This document shows, in pieces, positions 50,274-60,754 of a stretch of DNA of 64,000 bases. Source of the DNA: Brevibacterium epidermidis NBRC 14811 (GTDB taxonomy: Bacteria > Actinomycetota > Actinomycetes > Actinomycetales > Brevibacteriaceae); NCBI RefSeq assembly GCF_001570805.1, contig NZ_BCSJ01000008.1, positions 1 through 64,000 on the forward strand, given 5' to 3'. Positions within the stretch are counted from its first letter, which is position 1; each line of letters opens with the position of its first letter. Position numbers and translations under genes: made by a program. Below the pieces are notes generated by a model. The model ran no database searches and was not told the DNA's origin. It was given only the letters and a program-made list of their open reading frames with translations.

Positions 50274-52403
50274 TTAGGGGGAGGGGGTGACGGAGACGAT
50301 GCGGGCGACGGACAGGGAGGCCTCGGCTCCGGTGGTCGTCACCACTCCGCGGACTCGGCCGGCGTTGAGGGTGGCCGGCAGCATCTCGATCGTCCGCTCC
50401 TTGCCCTGCGAATCCGCGATCCGGATGAGCACGCGCTGCTTCGCCTCCGCGGCCTCCCGCAGCCGGTCCATATGTCCCAAGGGCTCGTCCGTGCTCGTCT
50501 GCGCGGCCGCCGCAGCCGGCGCCGAACGCAGGATCCGCATGTACTCGCCGAGGTGGCCGTCACTGACCCGCGGACGTCGCCTGACGCTGACCTCGGGTTC
50601 CGATTCCGTGATCACCCGACGCTTGCGCACCGGTCCGGCCGCCGAATGCAGCAGAGCATGATGATCCCCGGCCTCGAGCAGATGCATCGTCCGCTCCGGG
50701 CCGAGTTGAGAGATCGCCACCGTCGGGGCCAGACGTTCGAGACCGGCCGGCATCATGGCCTGATCGGAGAGGATGACATCGAGGTCGACTGGATCGTCGA
50801 CGATGAGCACCGCCCGAGCTCCGGCCACGCGCACCCGCCGCAGCTTCGACGCCGTGTTCTGCACGAGGAACTCCAAGGTCGACGGCAGCTCTTCGGCACT
50901 GATCTCGGCGAGTTCGGCCAAGGCCTCCTCCGGAGTGAGGCCGGCTTGCATCGTGTCTTCGATGGTCTCGGCGTCGATGCGATAGACGGTGCCCTGACCG
51001 CGAGCCTCGACGACGGCGTACTTGCGCAGAATATGGTGGACCCGCGGTTCGATCGGGCCCGTGGCCACGGCGGTGAGATCGGACTGGATGAGCACGGTGT
51101 CGACCTCGGCACCGAGGCCCTCGGTGACCGCGGCGATGACATCCCCGGGTACGGTCAGAGCCTCGACGGACACGCCCAGCGGCAGGATCGAGGGGTCCTG
51201 CTCGGCATGCTCGGCCATCGCCCGATCCAGTCCCGCGGCCAGGCGGAGGCCGAACCGGCTCGGCCCGAAATGATCCGGCTGCTGCAGCGGCGTCGTCGCC
51301 AGCCCGAAGGTGACGCACGTGTGGAGAACGGCCTCGGTCATCGCAAACTCGTGTGCTGGCAGCAGCGGGTGGCGTCGCAGAACCTCGGCATGGATCCACC
51401 CTGCCGACCGTGCCGAACCCAGACCGATGTCGTGGAGCACCGAGAGTACGGCGAAGCGCAGCAGCGGCATCGCCGGCACCGACAGTCCGTACCCCTTGAA
51501 CAGGGACTTCTTCGGGGTTGTGAGCACGGTGAGGCGTTCGTTCTCACTCGCCCCGGCCGCCAGCTGAGTGACATCGAGCAGTTCGCGCAGCCATGCCCCG
51601 ACCAACGCCGCCCACAGTTCGGCACGATCACCGGCGAGAACGGAATCGGCATCGTCGGCGGCCGTCCACTGCGGATCGAGCGCATCGTCGAGGACCCCGA
51701 TGAGGTGCAGGGACTTCGCCGCCTGCAGCAGGGTGATCGTCTGCTCGAGGTTGAGTTCGAGAGTGCGAGCGAGCCGGGAGACATCCCGTTTCGAGATGCC
51801 GCCGCTGGTCAGCCGGGAGATCGGGGAGGCGGCGAGCTCATCGACGAGTCCGCGCAGAGACGAGATGACCTCGGCCACTGCGGCCTGTTCGCTGTTGTGG
51901 ATGAGCGGCTGGCCGATCGTGGCCGTGGACGAATCGATTGCGGACCCAGCGATCTGCCACGGGTAGGCCCGGGAGGATTCGGCCGCCGAGGTCGGCAATA
52001 GGGTGATGGCCTCCGACTGGATCTTCCAGACGCCCGCAGCCGCAGTCCCACCAGACCTGCCAGACCCACCAGCACCCGCGTCCTCATCGGCCGGCCATGC
52101 CAGGCCGAGGTCGCGCAGTCGGGGGAGGGCCACCTCGGTGAGGGTGGGGTCGAGATGCGGATTGCCCGTGATCTCGATTTCGGGTTTCGTCCGGGCCGCC
52201 TTGGCCAAGGAGATGAAGACCTCGAGCGTCTGCGCATCGAGGGCTTCGATGCCGCGGGAGACCCCGATGCGTGAGGACGCGGCCGCGGCCAGGGCCGCCA
52301 TCGTCGGGGACTCGGGTTGGAGGAGGTCGCGTCGGGTCCGGACGAAGGACTCGAAGTCGGCATCTGCACTGTGGGACAGCCACTGGCTGAAGGTCATTGA
52401 CAT
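50274..52403 (-). CDS. Helicase-associated protein (XPB partner)
   Basis: A 709-residue protein of the family found next to XPB in actinobacteria, with a helicase-associated C-terminal domain (VRVAGARAVLIVDDPVDLDVILSDQ and LNAGRVRGVVTTTGAEASLSVARIVSVT). The N-terminal half is helix-rich and contains winged-helix-like parts (EQTITLLQAAKSLHLIG). It has no Walker A or DEAD motif, so it is an accessory factor rather than an ATPase. It lies directly upstream of the XPB gene on the same strand, separated by the palindrome copy 3. Two ATGs (52403, 52397) are both possible. Confidence 0.8.
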   Translation of the reverse strand: MSMTFSQWLSHSADADFESFVRTRRDLLQPESPTMAALAAAASSRIGVSRGIEALDAQTLEVFISLAKAARTKPEIEITGNPHLDPTLTEVALPRLRDLGLAWPADEDAGAGGSGRSGGTAAAGVWKIQSEAITLLPTSAAESSRAYPWQIAGSAIDSSTATIGQPLIHNSEQAAVAEVISSLRGLVDELAASPISRLTSGGISKRDVSRLARTLELNLEQTITLLQAAKSLHLIGVLDDALDPQWTAADDADSVLAGDRAELWAALVGAWLRELLDVTQLAAGASENERLTVLTTPKKSLFKGYGLSVPAMPLLRFAVLSVLHDIGLGSARSAGWIHAEVLRRHPLLPAHEFAMTEAVLHTCVTFGLATTPLQQPDHFGPSRFGLRLAAGLDRAMAEHAEQDPSILPLGVSVEALTVPGDVIAAVTEGLGAEVDTVLIQSDLTAVATGPIEPRVHHILRKYAVVEARGQGTVYRIDAETIEDTMQAGLTPEEALAELAEISAEELPSTLEFLVQNTASKLRRVRVAGARAVLIVDDPVDLDVILSDQAMMPAGLERLAPTVAISQLGPERTMHLLEAGDHHALLHSAAGPVRKRRVITESEPEVSVRRRPRVSDGHLGEYMRILRSAPAAAAAQTSTDEPLGHMDRLREAAEAKQRVLIRIADSQGKERTIEMLPATLNAGRVRGVVTTTGAEASLSVARIVSVTPSP

Positions 52404-52476
52404 CGCAGATCAGTCTATCGCGAGGGGTACAATGGAGGGGCAGAACAGGATCACAGATCGGACGGAAGGACGCGCA

Positions 52477-52707
52477 TTGTCAGCCACTCGAGTCGACACG
52501 ACCATCGTCGTCGCCGCGGTTGCCGCCGCAGCCATCGGGGCGCTCGGCCTCATCGGCGTCCTCGGCCAAGCGTGGATGGGACAAACGCCCAGTTCGCTGC
52601 TGACCTACCTGCCCATGATCCTCGTGCCCATCGCCATCATCCTGGCCTGCGTGGCCATGATCAGAGCCGCCATGCGTCGCAGACAGACCGGGGTGGGCCA
52701 CCGCTGA
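52477..52707 (+). CDS. Small two-helix membrane protein
   Basis: A 76-residue protein with two hydrophobic helices (TTIVVAAVAAAAIGALGLIGVLG and LLTYLPMILVPIAIILACVAMI) and a short basic C terminus. The TTG at 52477 is chosen because GGAAGGA lies 6-9 nt upstream and a TACAAT -10 box lies at 52428-52433; the alternative in-frame ATG at 52432 overlaps that box. The family is not recognised. The gene begins just after the divergent helicase-associated gene and seems monocistronic. Confidence 0.55.
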   Translation: MSATRVDTTIVVAAVAAAAIGALGLIGVLGQAWMGQTPSSLLTYLPMILVPIAIILACVAMIRAAMRRRQTGVGHR

Positions 52708-53038
52708 AACCATCACTCATGCCGCTCATCCCGCCGGTGCGGGGACGGGCATGAGCCACGCCCGCACAGTGTGATCCAGGCGGGGCGGATCCCCACCTCG
52801 CCGAGGCGACCGACCACCTCAGTGCGCACGTGCCCGTGATCTCCCGCCACCGACAAGGCTCCCACCAGCACGGTGTGTACGGTCCTCGCTGTTGAGCGAG
52901 ATCCAGAGATCACATCCTGCACGATCACGGCAGCCCTCGCCATCCACGTCAGCACAGTCTGACCGACACACCGCCCGCCTCAGCGGGCACCACACGTTGA
53001 GCCCGCCACCGCGGGTACGACCAGACAGAAAGGACATC
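52708..53038 (+). promoter_or_regulatory. Leader region of second csp gene
   Basis: A 330-bp spacer without a supported gene. Two similar hairpins lie just before the csp start: GCCCGCctcaGCGGGC (52973-52988) and CCCGCcaccGCGGG (53002-53015), each with a 4-nt loop. They could act as an RNA thermosensor or mask translation until cold unfolds or Csp binds. The word GCCGAGGCGA, close to the recurring 10-mer, lies near 52800. Confidence 0.5.
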
Positions 53039-53419
53039 ATGCCCACCGGACGCGTGAAATGGTTCGATGCCGACAAGGGCTTCGGCTTCGTCATCGCCGA
53101 GGACGGCTCGCAGGCCTTCCTCCATTCCTCCGTGCTGCCTGAGGGACTCGAAGTCACCAAGGGCACCCGACTCGAATACGATGTCGTCGATTCCCGCCGC
53201 GGAGCACAGGTGCTCAAGGCCCGCCCCGTGAACACTCCGGGCAAAGTTGCCAAGGCCCGCCGACGTCCGGCCGTGGACATGGCAGTTATGGTTGAAGATG
53301 TCATCAAAGTATTGGATGACCTCAACAACGGACTGCAGCACGGCCGTTATCCGGACCCCACCCATGGGAACAAGGTCGCCAGCCTGCTGCGGGCGATTGC
53401 CGACGATTTGGAGTCCTGA
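53039..53419 (+). CDS. Cold-shock protein with C-terminal extension
   Basis: A 126-residue protein. The first ~65 residues are a Csp OB fold (MPTGRVKWFDADKGFGFVIAEDGSQAFLHSSVLPEG, RNP1 KGFGFVIA). The last ~55 residues (RRRPAVDMAVMVEDVIKVLDDLNNGLQHGRYPDPTHGNKVASLLRAIADDL) form a helical extension that plain CspA lacks, conserved in this actinobacterial locus. AAAGGA precedes the ATG. Its stop overlaps the DUF3027 start (TGATG), so the two are coupled. Proposed role: RNA binding linked to a stress or repair response. Confidence 0.88.
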   Translation: MPTGRVKWFDADKGFGFVIAEDGSQAFLHSSVLPEGLEVTKGTRLEYDVVDSRRGAQVLKARPVNTPGKVAKARRRPAVDMAVMVEDVIKVLDDLNNGLQHGRYPDPTHGNKVASLLRAIADDLES

Positions 53420-54375
53420 TGTCATCACTGTTCAGTGATTGGCTGGCCCGGCAGACCGCCGCGCCCGCCGAGAACGACGCCGAGCAGACCACCGAGGCGA
53501 CCGCAGGCGTAGACGCGCCCGCCGCGGGTGAGACGACCGCCGCTGGAAGTGCGGTCGCTGGGGATTCCGGCACGACCGCCTCGGCGAAGGAATCGAAGAC
53601 CGGCCGTGGCCGGTCGGGCACGGAGAAAGTCGTCCTTGACACCCAGCTGGCCGCGGCGATCGACATCGCCCGCTCCGCCATCACCGAGGTGGCCGGCACT
53701 TCCGTCGTCGGCGAACACCTGGGAACGGTGGCCGAAGCGACCCGCCTGGTCACCCACTACTTCGTGTGCACCGACCCGACCTACCGCGGTTGGCGGTGGG
53801 TGGCTGTGCTCGCCCGCGCCCCGCGCGCGAAGAAGGTCACGGTCTGCGAAACCGCACTGCTGCCCGGGCCCGACGCCCTCGTCGCCCCCGAATGGGTGCC
53901 GTGGGAGGAACGACTCGAGCCCGGCGATATGGGTCCGCGTGACACACTGCCGAAGCTCGACCAGGACCCGAACCTGCAGCCGGGTTTCCAGCAGACCGAG
54001 GACAATGCGGCGGACAACGTCGACCAGATCGCGAACTTCGAGTTCGGTCTCGGACGTGAACGCGTGCTCTCCTCCGACGGGCTCTCGGCCGCGGCCAGCC
54101 GCTGGGCCGATTCGGACGCCGGTCCCGATGGCGAATTCGCCTCCCGGGCGTCGGCGAACTGCGGCAGCTGCGGCTACCTCATGCCGATCGCCGGATCGCT
54201 GCGACAGAAGTTCGGTGTCTGCGCCAACGAATGGTCACCATTCGACGGCCGCGTCGTCGGACTCCAATCCGGCTGCGGAGCGCACTCGGAGACGGACGTG
54301 CGCAAGCCCGACCATGAGCCCGCAGAAGCCGTCGTCGACGACTACTCCGGCGAACTCGAGTTCCAGGAGGGCTGA
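53419..54375 (+). CDS. DUF3027 protein
   Basis: A 318-residue protein of the actinobacterial DUF3027 family: LAAAIDIARSAITEVAGTSVVGEHLGTVAEATRLVTHYFVCTDPTYRGWRWVAVLARAPRAKKVTVCETALLPG and WEERLEPGDMGPRDTLP. The C-terminal region has a CGSCGYLMPI element with a later Cys (FGVCANE, SGCGAHSE), a likely zinc-binding site. The N-terminal ~60 residues are Ala/Thr-rich and disordered. It is translationally coupled to the Csp gene and followed within 10 bp by an MFS gene. Function unknown. Confidence 0.88.
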   Translation: MSSLFSDWLARQTAAPAENDAEQTTEATAGVDAPAAGETTAAGSAVAGDSGTTASAKESKTGRGRSGTEKVVLDTQLAAAIDIARSAITEVAGTSVVGEHLGTVAEATRLVTHYFVCTDPTYRGWRWVAVLARAPRAKKVTVCETALLPGPDALVAPEWVPWEERLEPGDMGPRDTLPKLDQDPNLQPGFQQTEDNAADNVDQIANFEFGLGRERVLSSDGLSAAASRWADSDAGPDGEFASRASANCGSCGYLMPIAGSLRQKFGVCANEWSPFDGRVVGLQSGCGAHSETDVRKPDHEPAEAVVDDYSGELEFQEG

Positions 54376-54383
54376 CACACTCG

Positions 54384-55661
54384 ATGTCCCAGACGTTCCG
54401 GTCGCTTTCGGAGCCGAACTACCGGCACTGGTTCGCTGGTGCCCTGATCTCCAACACCGGAACGTGGATGCAGCGCACGGCTCAGGACTGGATCGTCCTG
54501 ACCATGCTCACGGACAACAACGCCTCGGCGCTGGGCTTCACCATGGCTCTGCAGCTGGGGCCGCAGCTCATCATGTTCCCGTTCGCGGGCAACCTCGTCG
54601 ACAAGTTCGACAAACGACGGCTGCTCATGGTCACACAGGCGCTGCTGGGATTCATCGGTCTCATCCTCTTTGCTCTGACCATCACCGACGTCATCGTCCT
54701 GTGGCACGTCTACGTGCTCGCGTTCACGCTCGGAATGCTCACGACTCTGGACAACCCGGCCCGGCAGGCCTTCGTCTCCGAACTCGTCGGTGAGAAGCTG
54801 CTGCCGAATGCCGTCAGCCTCAACTCGGCGTCGTTCAACGGCGCCCGCATGATCGGCCCGGCCGTCGCAGGTGTGCTCACCGCACTCATCGGCGCCGGTC
54901 CCGTGTTCCTCATCAGCGGCCTCGGGTTCGCGGCGACGCTCACGGTGCTCATCCGCCTCGACAAGTCGAAGCTGCATCCCTCCGGTCGGCGCGGCAAGGG
55001 CGGAGTGCTCGGCGGACTGAAATACCTGCGCAGGCGCCCGGACATCACGGTCGTGCTCGTCGTGCTGTTCATCGTCGCGACCTTCGGATTCAACTTCAAC
55101 ATCTACACGGCGACGATGGCGAAGATCGAGTTCGGCAAGGACGCCAGCGGCTTCGGTCTGCTCAACTCCGTCATGGCCATCGGATCCGTGACCGGAGCGC
55201 TCGCCTCGGCCAGACGCGAGAAACCCCGACTGCGGTTCATCTTCGGCGCCGCCGGCGGATTCGGTGTGGCCGTCGGAGTGGCATCGCTGATGCCGAACTA
55301 CTATCTCTTCGCCGCCTCGCTGATGTTCGTCGGCTTCGCCTCGCTGACGATGATGACCTCGGCGAATGCGTATGTGCAGACGACCACGGCCGCGAACTAC
55401 CGCGGCCGAGTGATGGCAATCTACGCGGCCGTCGTCATGGGCGGCACCCCGATCGGAGCACCCCTGGCCGGATGGGTCGCCGACACCTTCGGACCGCGGA
55501 TGGCACTCGTCGTCGGAGCCGCCTCGGGGATCATCGCCTTCGCCGTGGGACTGCTGTGGATGGTCACGGCCAAGGATCTGCGCCTCCACCGGGATCCGAA
55601 GTCGCGGATCCGGCTGCACATGAGCTATCACGGCCGTCCGCCGGGACACAGCGGACACTGA
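54384..55661 (+). CDS. MFS transporter
   Basis: A 425-residue major facilitator of the MFS_3/EntS-like exporter type. The N terminus RSLSEPNYRHWFAGALISNTGTWMQRTAQDWIVL is characteristic of this branch, and the motif between helices 2 and 3 is GNLVDKFDKRRLLMV (G-x-x-D-R/K). Twelve helices are visible and a basic tail ends the protein. Substrates of relatives are siderophores or drugs. It lies 8 bp after the DUF3027 gene and probably shares its transcript. Confidence 0.9.
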   Translation: MSQTFRSLSEPNYRHWFAGALISNTGTWMQRTAQDWIVLTMLTDNNASALGFTMALQLGPQLIMFPFAGNLVDKFDKRRLLMVTQALLGFIGLILFALTITDVIVLWHVYVLAFTLGMLTTLDNPARQAFVSELVGEKLLPNAVSLNSASFNGARMIGPAVAGVLTALIGAGPVFLISGLGFAATLTVLIRLDKSKLHPSGRRGKGGVLGGLKYLRRRPDITVVLVVLFIVATFGFNFNIYTATMAKIEFGKDASGFGLLNSVMAIGSVTGALASARREKPRLRFIFGAAGGFGVAVGVASLMPNYYLFAASLMFVGFASLTMMTSANAYVQTTTAANYRGRVMAIYAAVVMGGTPIGAPLAGWVADTFGPRMALVVGAASGIIAFAVGLLWMVTAKDLRLHRDPKSRIRLHMSYHGRPPGHSGH

Positions 55662-55766
55662 CGGCGACTGGTCGGCACTCGGCGGGCCCGGAGGTTCGTG
55701 TCATAGAATTTCGGTCGACCGCCTCGGCGAGGGATTCGAGGGTCGCCCAAAGGAAACGGACGGACT

Positions 55767-56264
55767 GTGACAACTGACATCATCACCTCGGCGCTCGTGG
55801 GCCTGGCGATCCTCGTCGGCTGCCTGGGCATCATCGTGCCGGTGCTGCCCGGGTCGATTCTCATCGCCATCGCGGTGCTCATCTGGGCGATCATCATCGG
55901 CGGACCGGCCGCGTGGATCATCTTCGCCATCGTCGCCGTGTTCGTCGCGGCCGGAATGAGCGCCTCACTCGTGCTCACCGGTCGCAAGCTGAAATCCATG
56001 CAGGTGCCGAACTCCTCGGTGCTGCTGGGCGGGGTGCTCGCCATCATCGGCTTCTTCGTCATCCCCGTGCTCGGCCTGCCCATCGGCTTCGTCGGCGGCC
56101 TCTACCTCGCCGAATACTCTCGGCTCAAGGATGGGAAGACGGCGTGGAACTCCAGCTGGGAGTCGATCAAGGCGATCGGCCTCGGCGCTGCCATCGAATT
56201 CGCCCTCGCCATGCTCGCCGCCATCACTTTCGGCATCGGCGTGCTCATCCACTTCTTCGCCTGA
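55767..56264 (+). CDS. DUF456 membrane protein
   Basis: A 165-residue protein with four or five hydrophobic segments arranged as in the DUF456 family: LVGLAILVGCLGIIVPVLPGSILIAIAVLIWAIIIGGPAAW, then LGGVLAIIGFFVIPVLGLPIGFVGGLYLAEYSRLKD. GGAAACGGAC lies upstream of the GTG start. Function unknown. It is monocistronic between the MFS gene and convergent serC. Confidence 0.88.
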   Translation: MTTDIITSALVGLAILVGCLGIIVPVLPGSILIAIAVLIWAIIIGGPAAWIIFAIVAVFVAAGMSASLVLTGRKLKSMQVPNSSVLLGGVLAIIGFFVIPVLGLPIGFVGGLYLAEYSRLKDGKTAWNSSWESIKAIGLGAAIEFALAMLAAITFGIGVLIHFFA

Positions 56265-56320
56265 GGGCTGTGCTGCGGCTGACGGCTGTTCTGCACCTGC
56301 CAACGCATCCGACACACAAA

Positions 56321-56360
56321 GTGCCATAACGCCCCGTTGCCACGGGAGGTTATGGCACTA
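56321..56360. terminator. Bidirectional hairpin between DUF456 and serC
   Basis: AGTGCCATAAC (56321-56331) and GTTATGGCACT (56350-56360) are perfectly complementary; CCCGT/ACGGG add an inner stem around TGCC. It lies between two convergent genes, so it can end both transcripts. Confidence 0.75.
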
Positions 56361-56393
56361 AGTGGAGGAATTGCGCGGACGGCGCGCCGCTCG

Positions 56394-58350
<1,957 letters not shown>

Positions 58351-58763
58351 GGCGCGTCGATTGCCCCAGACGAGCGTCGATTGCCCCAGACGAGCGTCGA
58401 CCTGCGTCACGGCACCGCTCTGTGCCACAGCGCAAGCCAGAAATATTCGACGCGCTGCAAGTGTTACGCCGAGGCCGGGACGGTCATGGTCAACGTCTCG
58501 GCGGCAGGCGTGGGTCACCGATCGAGCGGTACGAGGTGCATGGCAACTGAGTTGTCAGACTGCGGTTGAAGCCGCACTTGAGCCCAGACGATTCCTCGAC
58601 TCACAGGAATCGCTGAACGCACGATAGGATTGGTGCTGATCGCCACGGCCGCGAACGGGTTCGCCTGTGCGGGGCGGGGCTGGGTCGTAACGACCCGAAA
58701 TGGTGACAACGCCTGAAACGGTCGAAACGACCTGAAGACGAAGAGTGGAGTGGCTGGTCAGAA
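58351..58763. other. Spacer with 20-bp tandem repeat, before dtxR
   Basis: About 410 bp with no supported gene. A 20-bp unit GCGTCGATTGCCCCAGACGA occurs twice in tandem (58354-58373, 58374-58393) with a third partial copy. Farther right, ACGACCTGAAGACGAAGAGT precedes the DtxR gene; no clear iron box (TTAGGTTAGGCTAACCTAA-like) was found. Confidence 0.5.
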
Positions 58764-59450
58764 GTGAACGACCTCATTGATACAACTGAGATGTACCTCA
58801 AATCGATCATCGAGCTCGAGGAACAGTCGATCGTGCCATTGCGTGCCCGCATTGCCGAGCGTCTGGATCATTCCGGTCCCACCGTGTCGCAGACCGTGGC
58901 GCGGATGGAGCGTGACGGACTGCTCCACGTCGGCAACGACCGCCATCTCGAGCTCACTCCCGAAGGCCGTCGGATCGCCACCGACGTCATGCGCAAGCAC
59001 CGTCTGGCAGAGCGCCTGCTCTCCGACGTCGTCGGACTCGAGTGGGAACTCGTTCACGACGAGGCATGCCGCTGGGAGCACGTGATGAGCGAGCAGGTCG
59101 AGCGCAAGCTCGTGAACCTGCTGTCCGAGACCTCCACCGGGCCCTACGGCAACCCGATCCCCGGCCTCGACGTCATCGGCGGCGAAGCCTCGAAGACCAC
59201 CGACGTCATCGACCTCGCCACCGCAGTCGGTCGGGACGGTGCGAAGAAGCTGAAGATCGCCTGGCTGGCAGAACCGCTGCAGGTCGATATCCACCTGCTT
59301 CAGCAGTTCCAGGTCGCTGGCGTCCTGCCGGGCAGCGATGTCGAGATCTCTCGCAACGGCGAATACATCACCGTGCAGGTGCCCGGTGCGCAGGACGTAC
59401 TCGACCTTCCGATCGAGACCGCCTCGCACGTCTTCGCCTACCAAGGCTGA
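58764..59450 (+). CDS. DtxR/IdeR-family metal-dependent regulator
   Basis: A 228-residue regulator. N-terminal winged helix (MYLKSIIELEEQSIVPLRARIAERLDHSGPTVSQTVARMERDGLL), dimer and metal-binding domain (RHLELTPEGRRIATDVMRKHRLAERLLSDVVGLEWELVHDEACRWEHVMS; Met, Cys, Glu, His, Glu ligands), and a C-terminal SH3-like domain. The Cys in DEACRWEHVM matches the metal-site Cys102 of DtxR and favours an iron-responsive IdeR/DtxR rather than MntR. It starts with GTG 58764; a GGAG lies 13 nt upstream. Three 22-bp GTAAC repeats begin just after its stop. Confidence 0.92.
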   Translation: MNDLIDTTEMYLKSIIELEEQSIVPLRARIAERLDHSGPTVSQTVARMERDGLLHVGNDRHLELTPEGRRIATDVMRKHRLAERLLSDVVGLEWELVHDEACRWEHVMSEQVERKLVNLLSETSTGPYGNPIPGLDVIGGEASKTTDVIDLATAVGRDGAKKLKIAWLAEPLQVDIHLLQQFQVAGVLPGSDVEISRNGEYITVQVPGAQDVLDLPIETASHVFAYQG

Positions 59451-59470
59451 GACTCTCAGAAGTCTCCGCT

Positions 59471-59534
59471 CGGTAACGACGGGGCCGTGGCTCCGTAACA
59501 ACGAGGCCGAGCAACGGTAACGGAAGTGCCCAGG
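59471..59534 (+). repeat. 22-bp repeats each carrying GTAAC
   Basis: CGGTAAC, CCGTAAC and CGGTAAC words start at 59471, 59493 and 59515, so GTAAC recurs at 59473, 59495 and 59517, exactly 22 bp apart. The rest of each unit is related (ACGxGGCCG). Two-turn spacing suggests regulator binding on one DNA face. Confidence 0.65.
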
Positions 59535-59570
59535 TCCGAGCCCCGATTCGTTACAAATGCTGTGATCCAT

Positions 59571-59602
59571 GACCCAGGGAGTGGCTTTCCACCCCCTGGG
59601 TC
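59571..59602 (+). terminator. Hairpin downstream of dtxR
   Basis: GACCCAGGG (59571-59579) and CCCTGGGTC (59594-59602) pair, with GTGG/CCAC forming an inner stem around CTTT. TCGTCGTATA follows. Likely terminator of dtxR, though it lacks a long T tract. Confidence 0.6.
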
Positions 59603-59862
59603 TCGTCGTATAACGAGAAAATGTTACGAATATTTCGAGTCATTTTGAGCCTCTGACCTGGGATTTTATGGAAAACATCACGGTTTCCCTCCGGTGGTTG
59701 TGACAGAAACGTGACAATCAGTCACCGATTGGTTACAGTTATTGAGGTCGTTCACGCAATGACGACTTCACAGCGGGATCCGAACGCCGCGCTCGCTGTG
59801 AGATACCAAGGACCGATAGTGGCGGTTGGCTGAGAGAAGCCAATAGGGACGAGAGGGAAAAC
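59603..59862 (+). promoter_or_regulatory. Leader region of NlpC/P60 gene
   Basis: A/T-richer promoter and leader region. GTTAC words lie at 59550, 59623 and 59732, adding to three GTAAC words upstream. GTGACaatcaGTCAC (59711-59725) is an inverted repeat. GGCTgagagaAGCC (about 59827-59840) forms a hairpin near the GTG start. No known riboswitch consensus was matched with confidence. A long leader is common for wall-hydrolase genes in actinobacteria. Confidence 0.5.
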
Positions 59863-60690
59863 GTGGCAACTAAGCAGCATGGCCGCCGCGCCGCCGATGC
59901 CAAGGTCAAGACTCCACTGACCGAACTCACTGAACTTCTGAACGCCAACTCGGGCGTCTTCGGCCGTCGTGCAGCAGTTGTCGCTGCCAGCGGTGGTCTG
60001 CTGACCGCCGCAGTGATGCCGGCCGCCGGCCAGGGAGCCGACGACCAGAACAAGGTCTCCGCAGAAGCCGAGGCCACCCAGCAGGTCGACTTCGAGAACC
60101 AGACCGTCACCATCGGCGACGACTCGAACAACAAGAAGGACGAGAAGAAGTCCGACTCCTTCGGCGTCGAGAGCGAGGCCATCACCGCTGAGGCTGCTCC
60201 GAAGCCCAAGCCGAAGCCGAAGCCCGTTGAGACCTCCACCGCCTCCTCCTCCGACTCCGATGAGTCGGCAGGCACCTCCGACGACACCGCCAACAGCGGA
60301 TCGTCCGACTCGGGCGAGTCCGACTCCAAGGACTCGGGATCCATCGACGGATCCAAGGCCGAGCAGGTCCTCGCCTGGGCAGCCAAGGGCGTCGGAACCC
60401 CCTACGTCATGGGCGGAACCAGCCAGAGCGGCTGGGACTGCTCCGGTTACACCTCGTGGGTCTACAGCCACGTCGGCGTGAACCTGCCCCGCACCTCCGG
60501 TGCCCAGAAGGGTGCAGGCCAGATCGTCTCGCAGTCCGAAGCCAAGCCCGGTGACCTCATCTGGCACCCCGGCCACGTCGGCATCTACGCCGGTGGCGGA
60601 CAGATGTACGATGCCGGTTCGCCGAGCTCGGGAACCTCGAAGCGCAGCTACAGCTGGATGGGCAACGTCACCTTCATCCGCGTTCTCTGA
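59863..60690 (+). CDS. Secreted NlpC/P60 peptidoglycan hydrolase
   Basis: A 275-residue exported cysteine peptidase that cleaves stem peptides in the cell wall. Signal region: RRAAVVAASGGLLTAAVMPAAG, followed by a long Ser/Asp/Lys-Pro linker (PKPKPKPKP repeats). The C-terminal NlpC/P60 domain has the catalytic Cys in SGWDCSGYTSWVY, His in WHPGHVGIYAGGG and a polar third residue. Similar to RipA/RpfB-associated hydrolases. The start is GTG 59863 with GAGAGGGAAA upstream. A strong terminator lies after the stop. Confidence 0.92.
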   Translation: MATKQHGRRAADAKVKTPLTELTELLNANSGVFGRRAAVVAASGGLLTAAVMPAAGQGADDQNKVSAEAEATQQVDFENQTVTIGDDSNNKKDEKKSDSFGVESEAITAEAAPKPKPKPKPVETSTASSSDSDESAGTSDDTANSGSSDSGESDSKDSGSIDGSKAEQVLAWAAKGVGTPYVMGGTSQSGWDCSGYTSWVYSHVGVNLPRTSGAQKGAGQIVSQSEAKPGDLIWHPGHVGIYAGGGQMYDAGSPSSGTSKRSYSWMGNVTFIRVL

Positions 60691-60700
60691 TCTTCTTCAC

Positions 60701-60754
60701 CGAAAAGCTCCCCGCACGACTCGACGGTCCTCGAGTTGGGCGGGGAGCTTTTCG
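60701..60754 (+). terminator. Terminator after NlpC/P60 gene
   Basis: CGAAAAGCTCCCCGC (60701-60715) and GCGGGGAGCTTTTCG (60740-60754) form a perfect 15-bp stem; ACTCGA/TCGAGT add an inner pair. A and T tracts make it work in both directions. Confidence 0.85.

Noticed and set aside
58351-58763. Iron box operator upstream of dtxR
   Set aside because: No 19-bp palindrome close to the DtxR consensus was visible.
59603-59862. c-di-AMP (ydaO-type) riboswitch before the NlpC/P60 gene
   Set aside because: Expected from gene type, but the conserved core sequences could not be found by eye.
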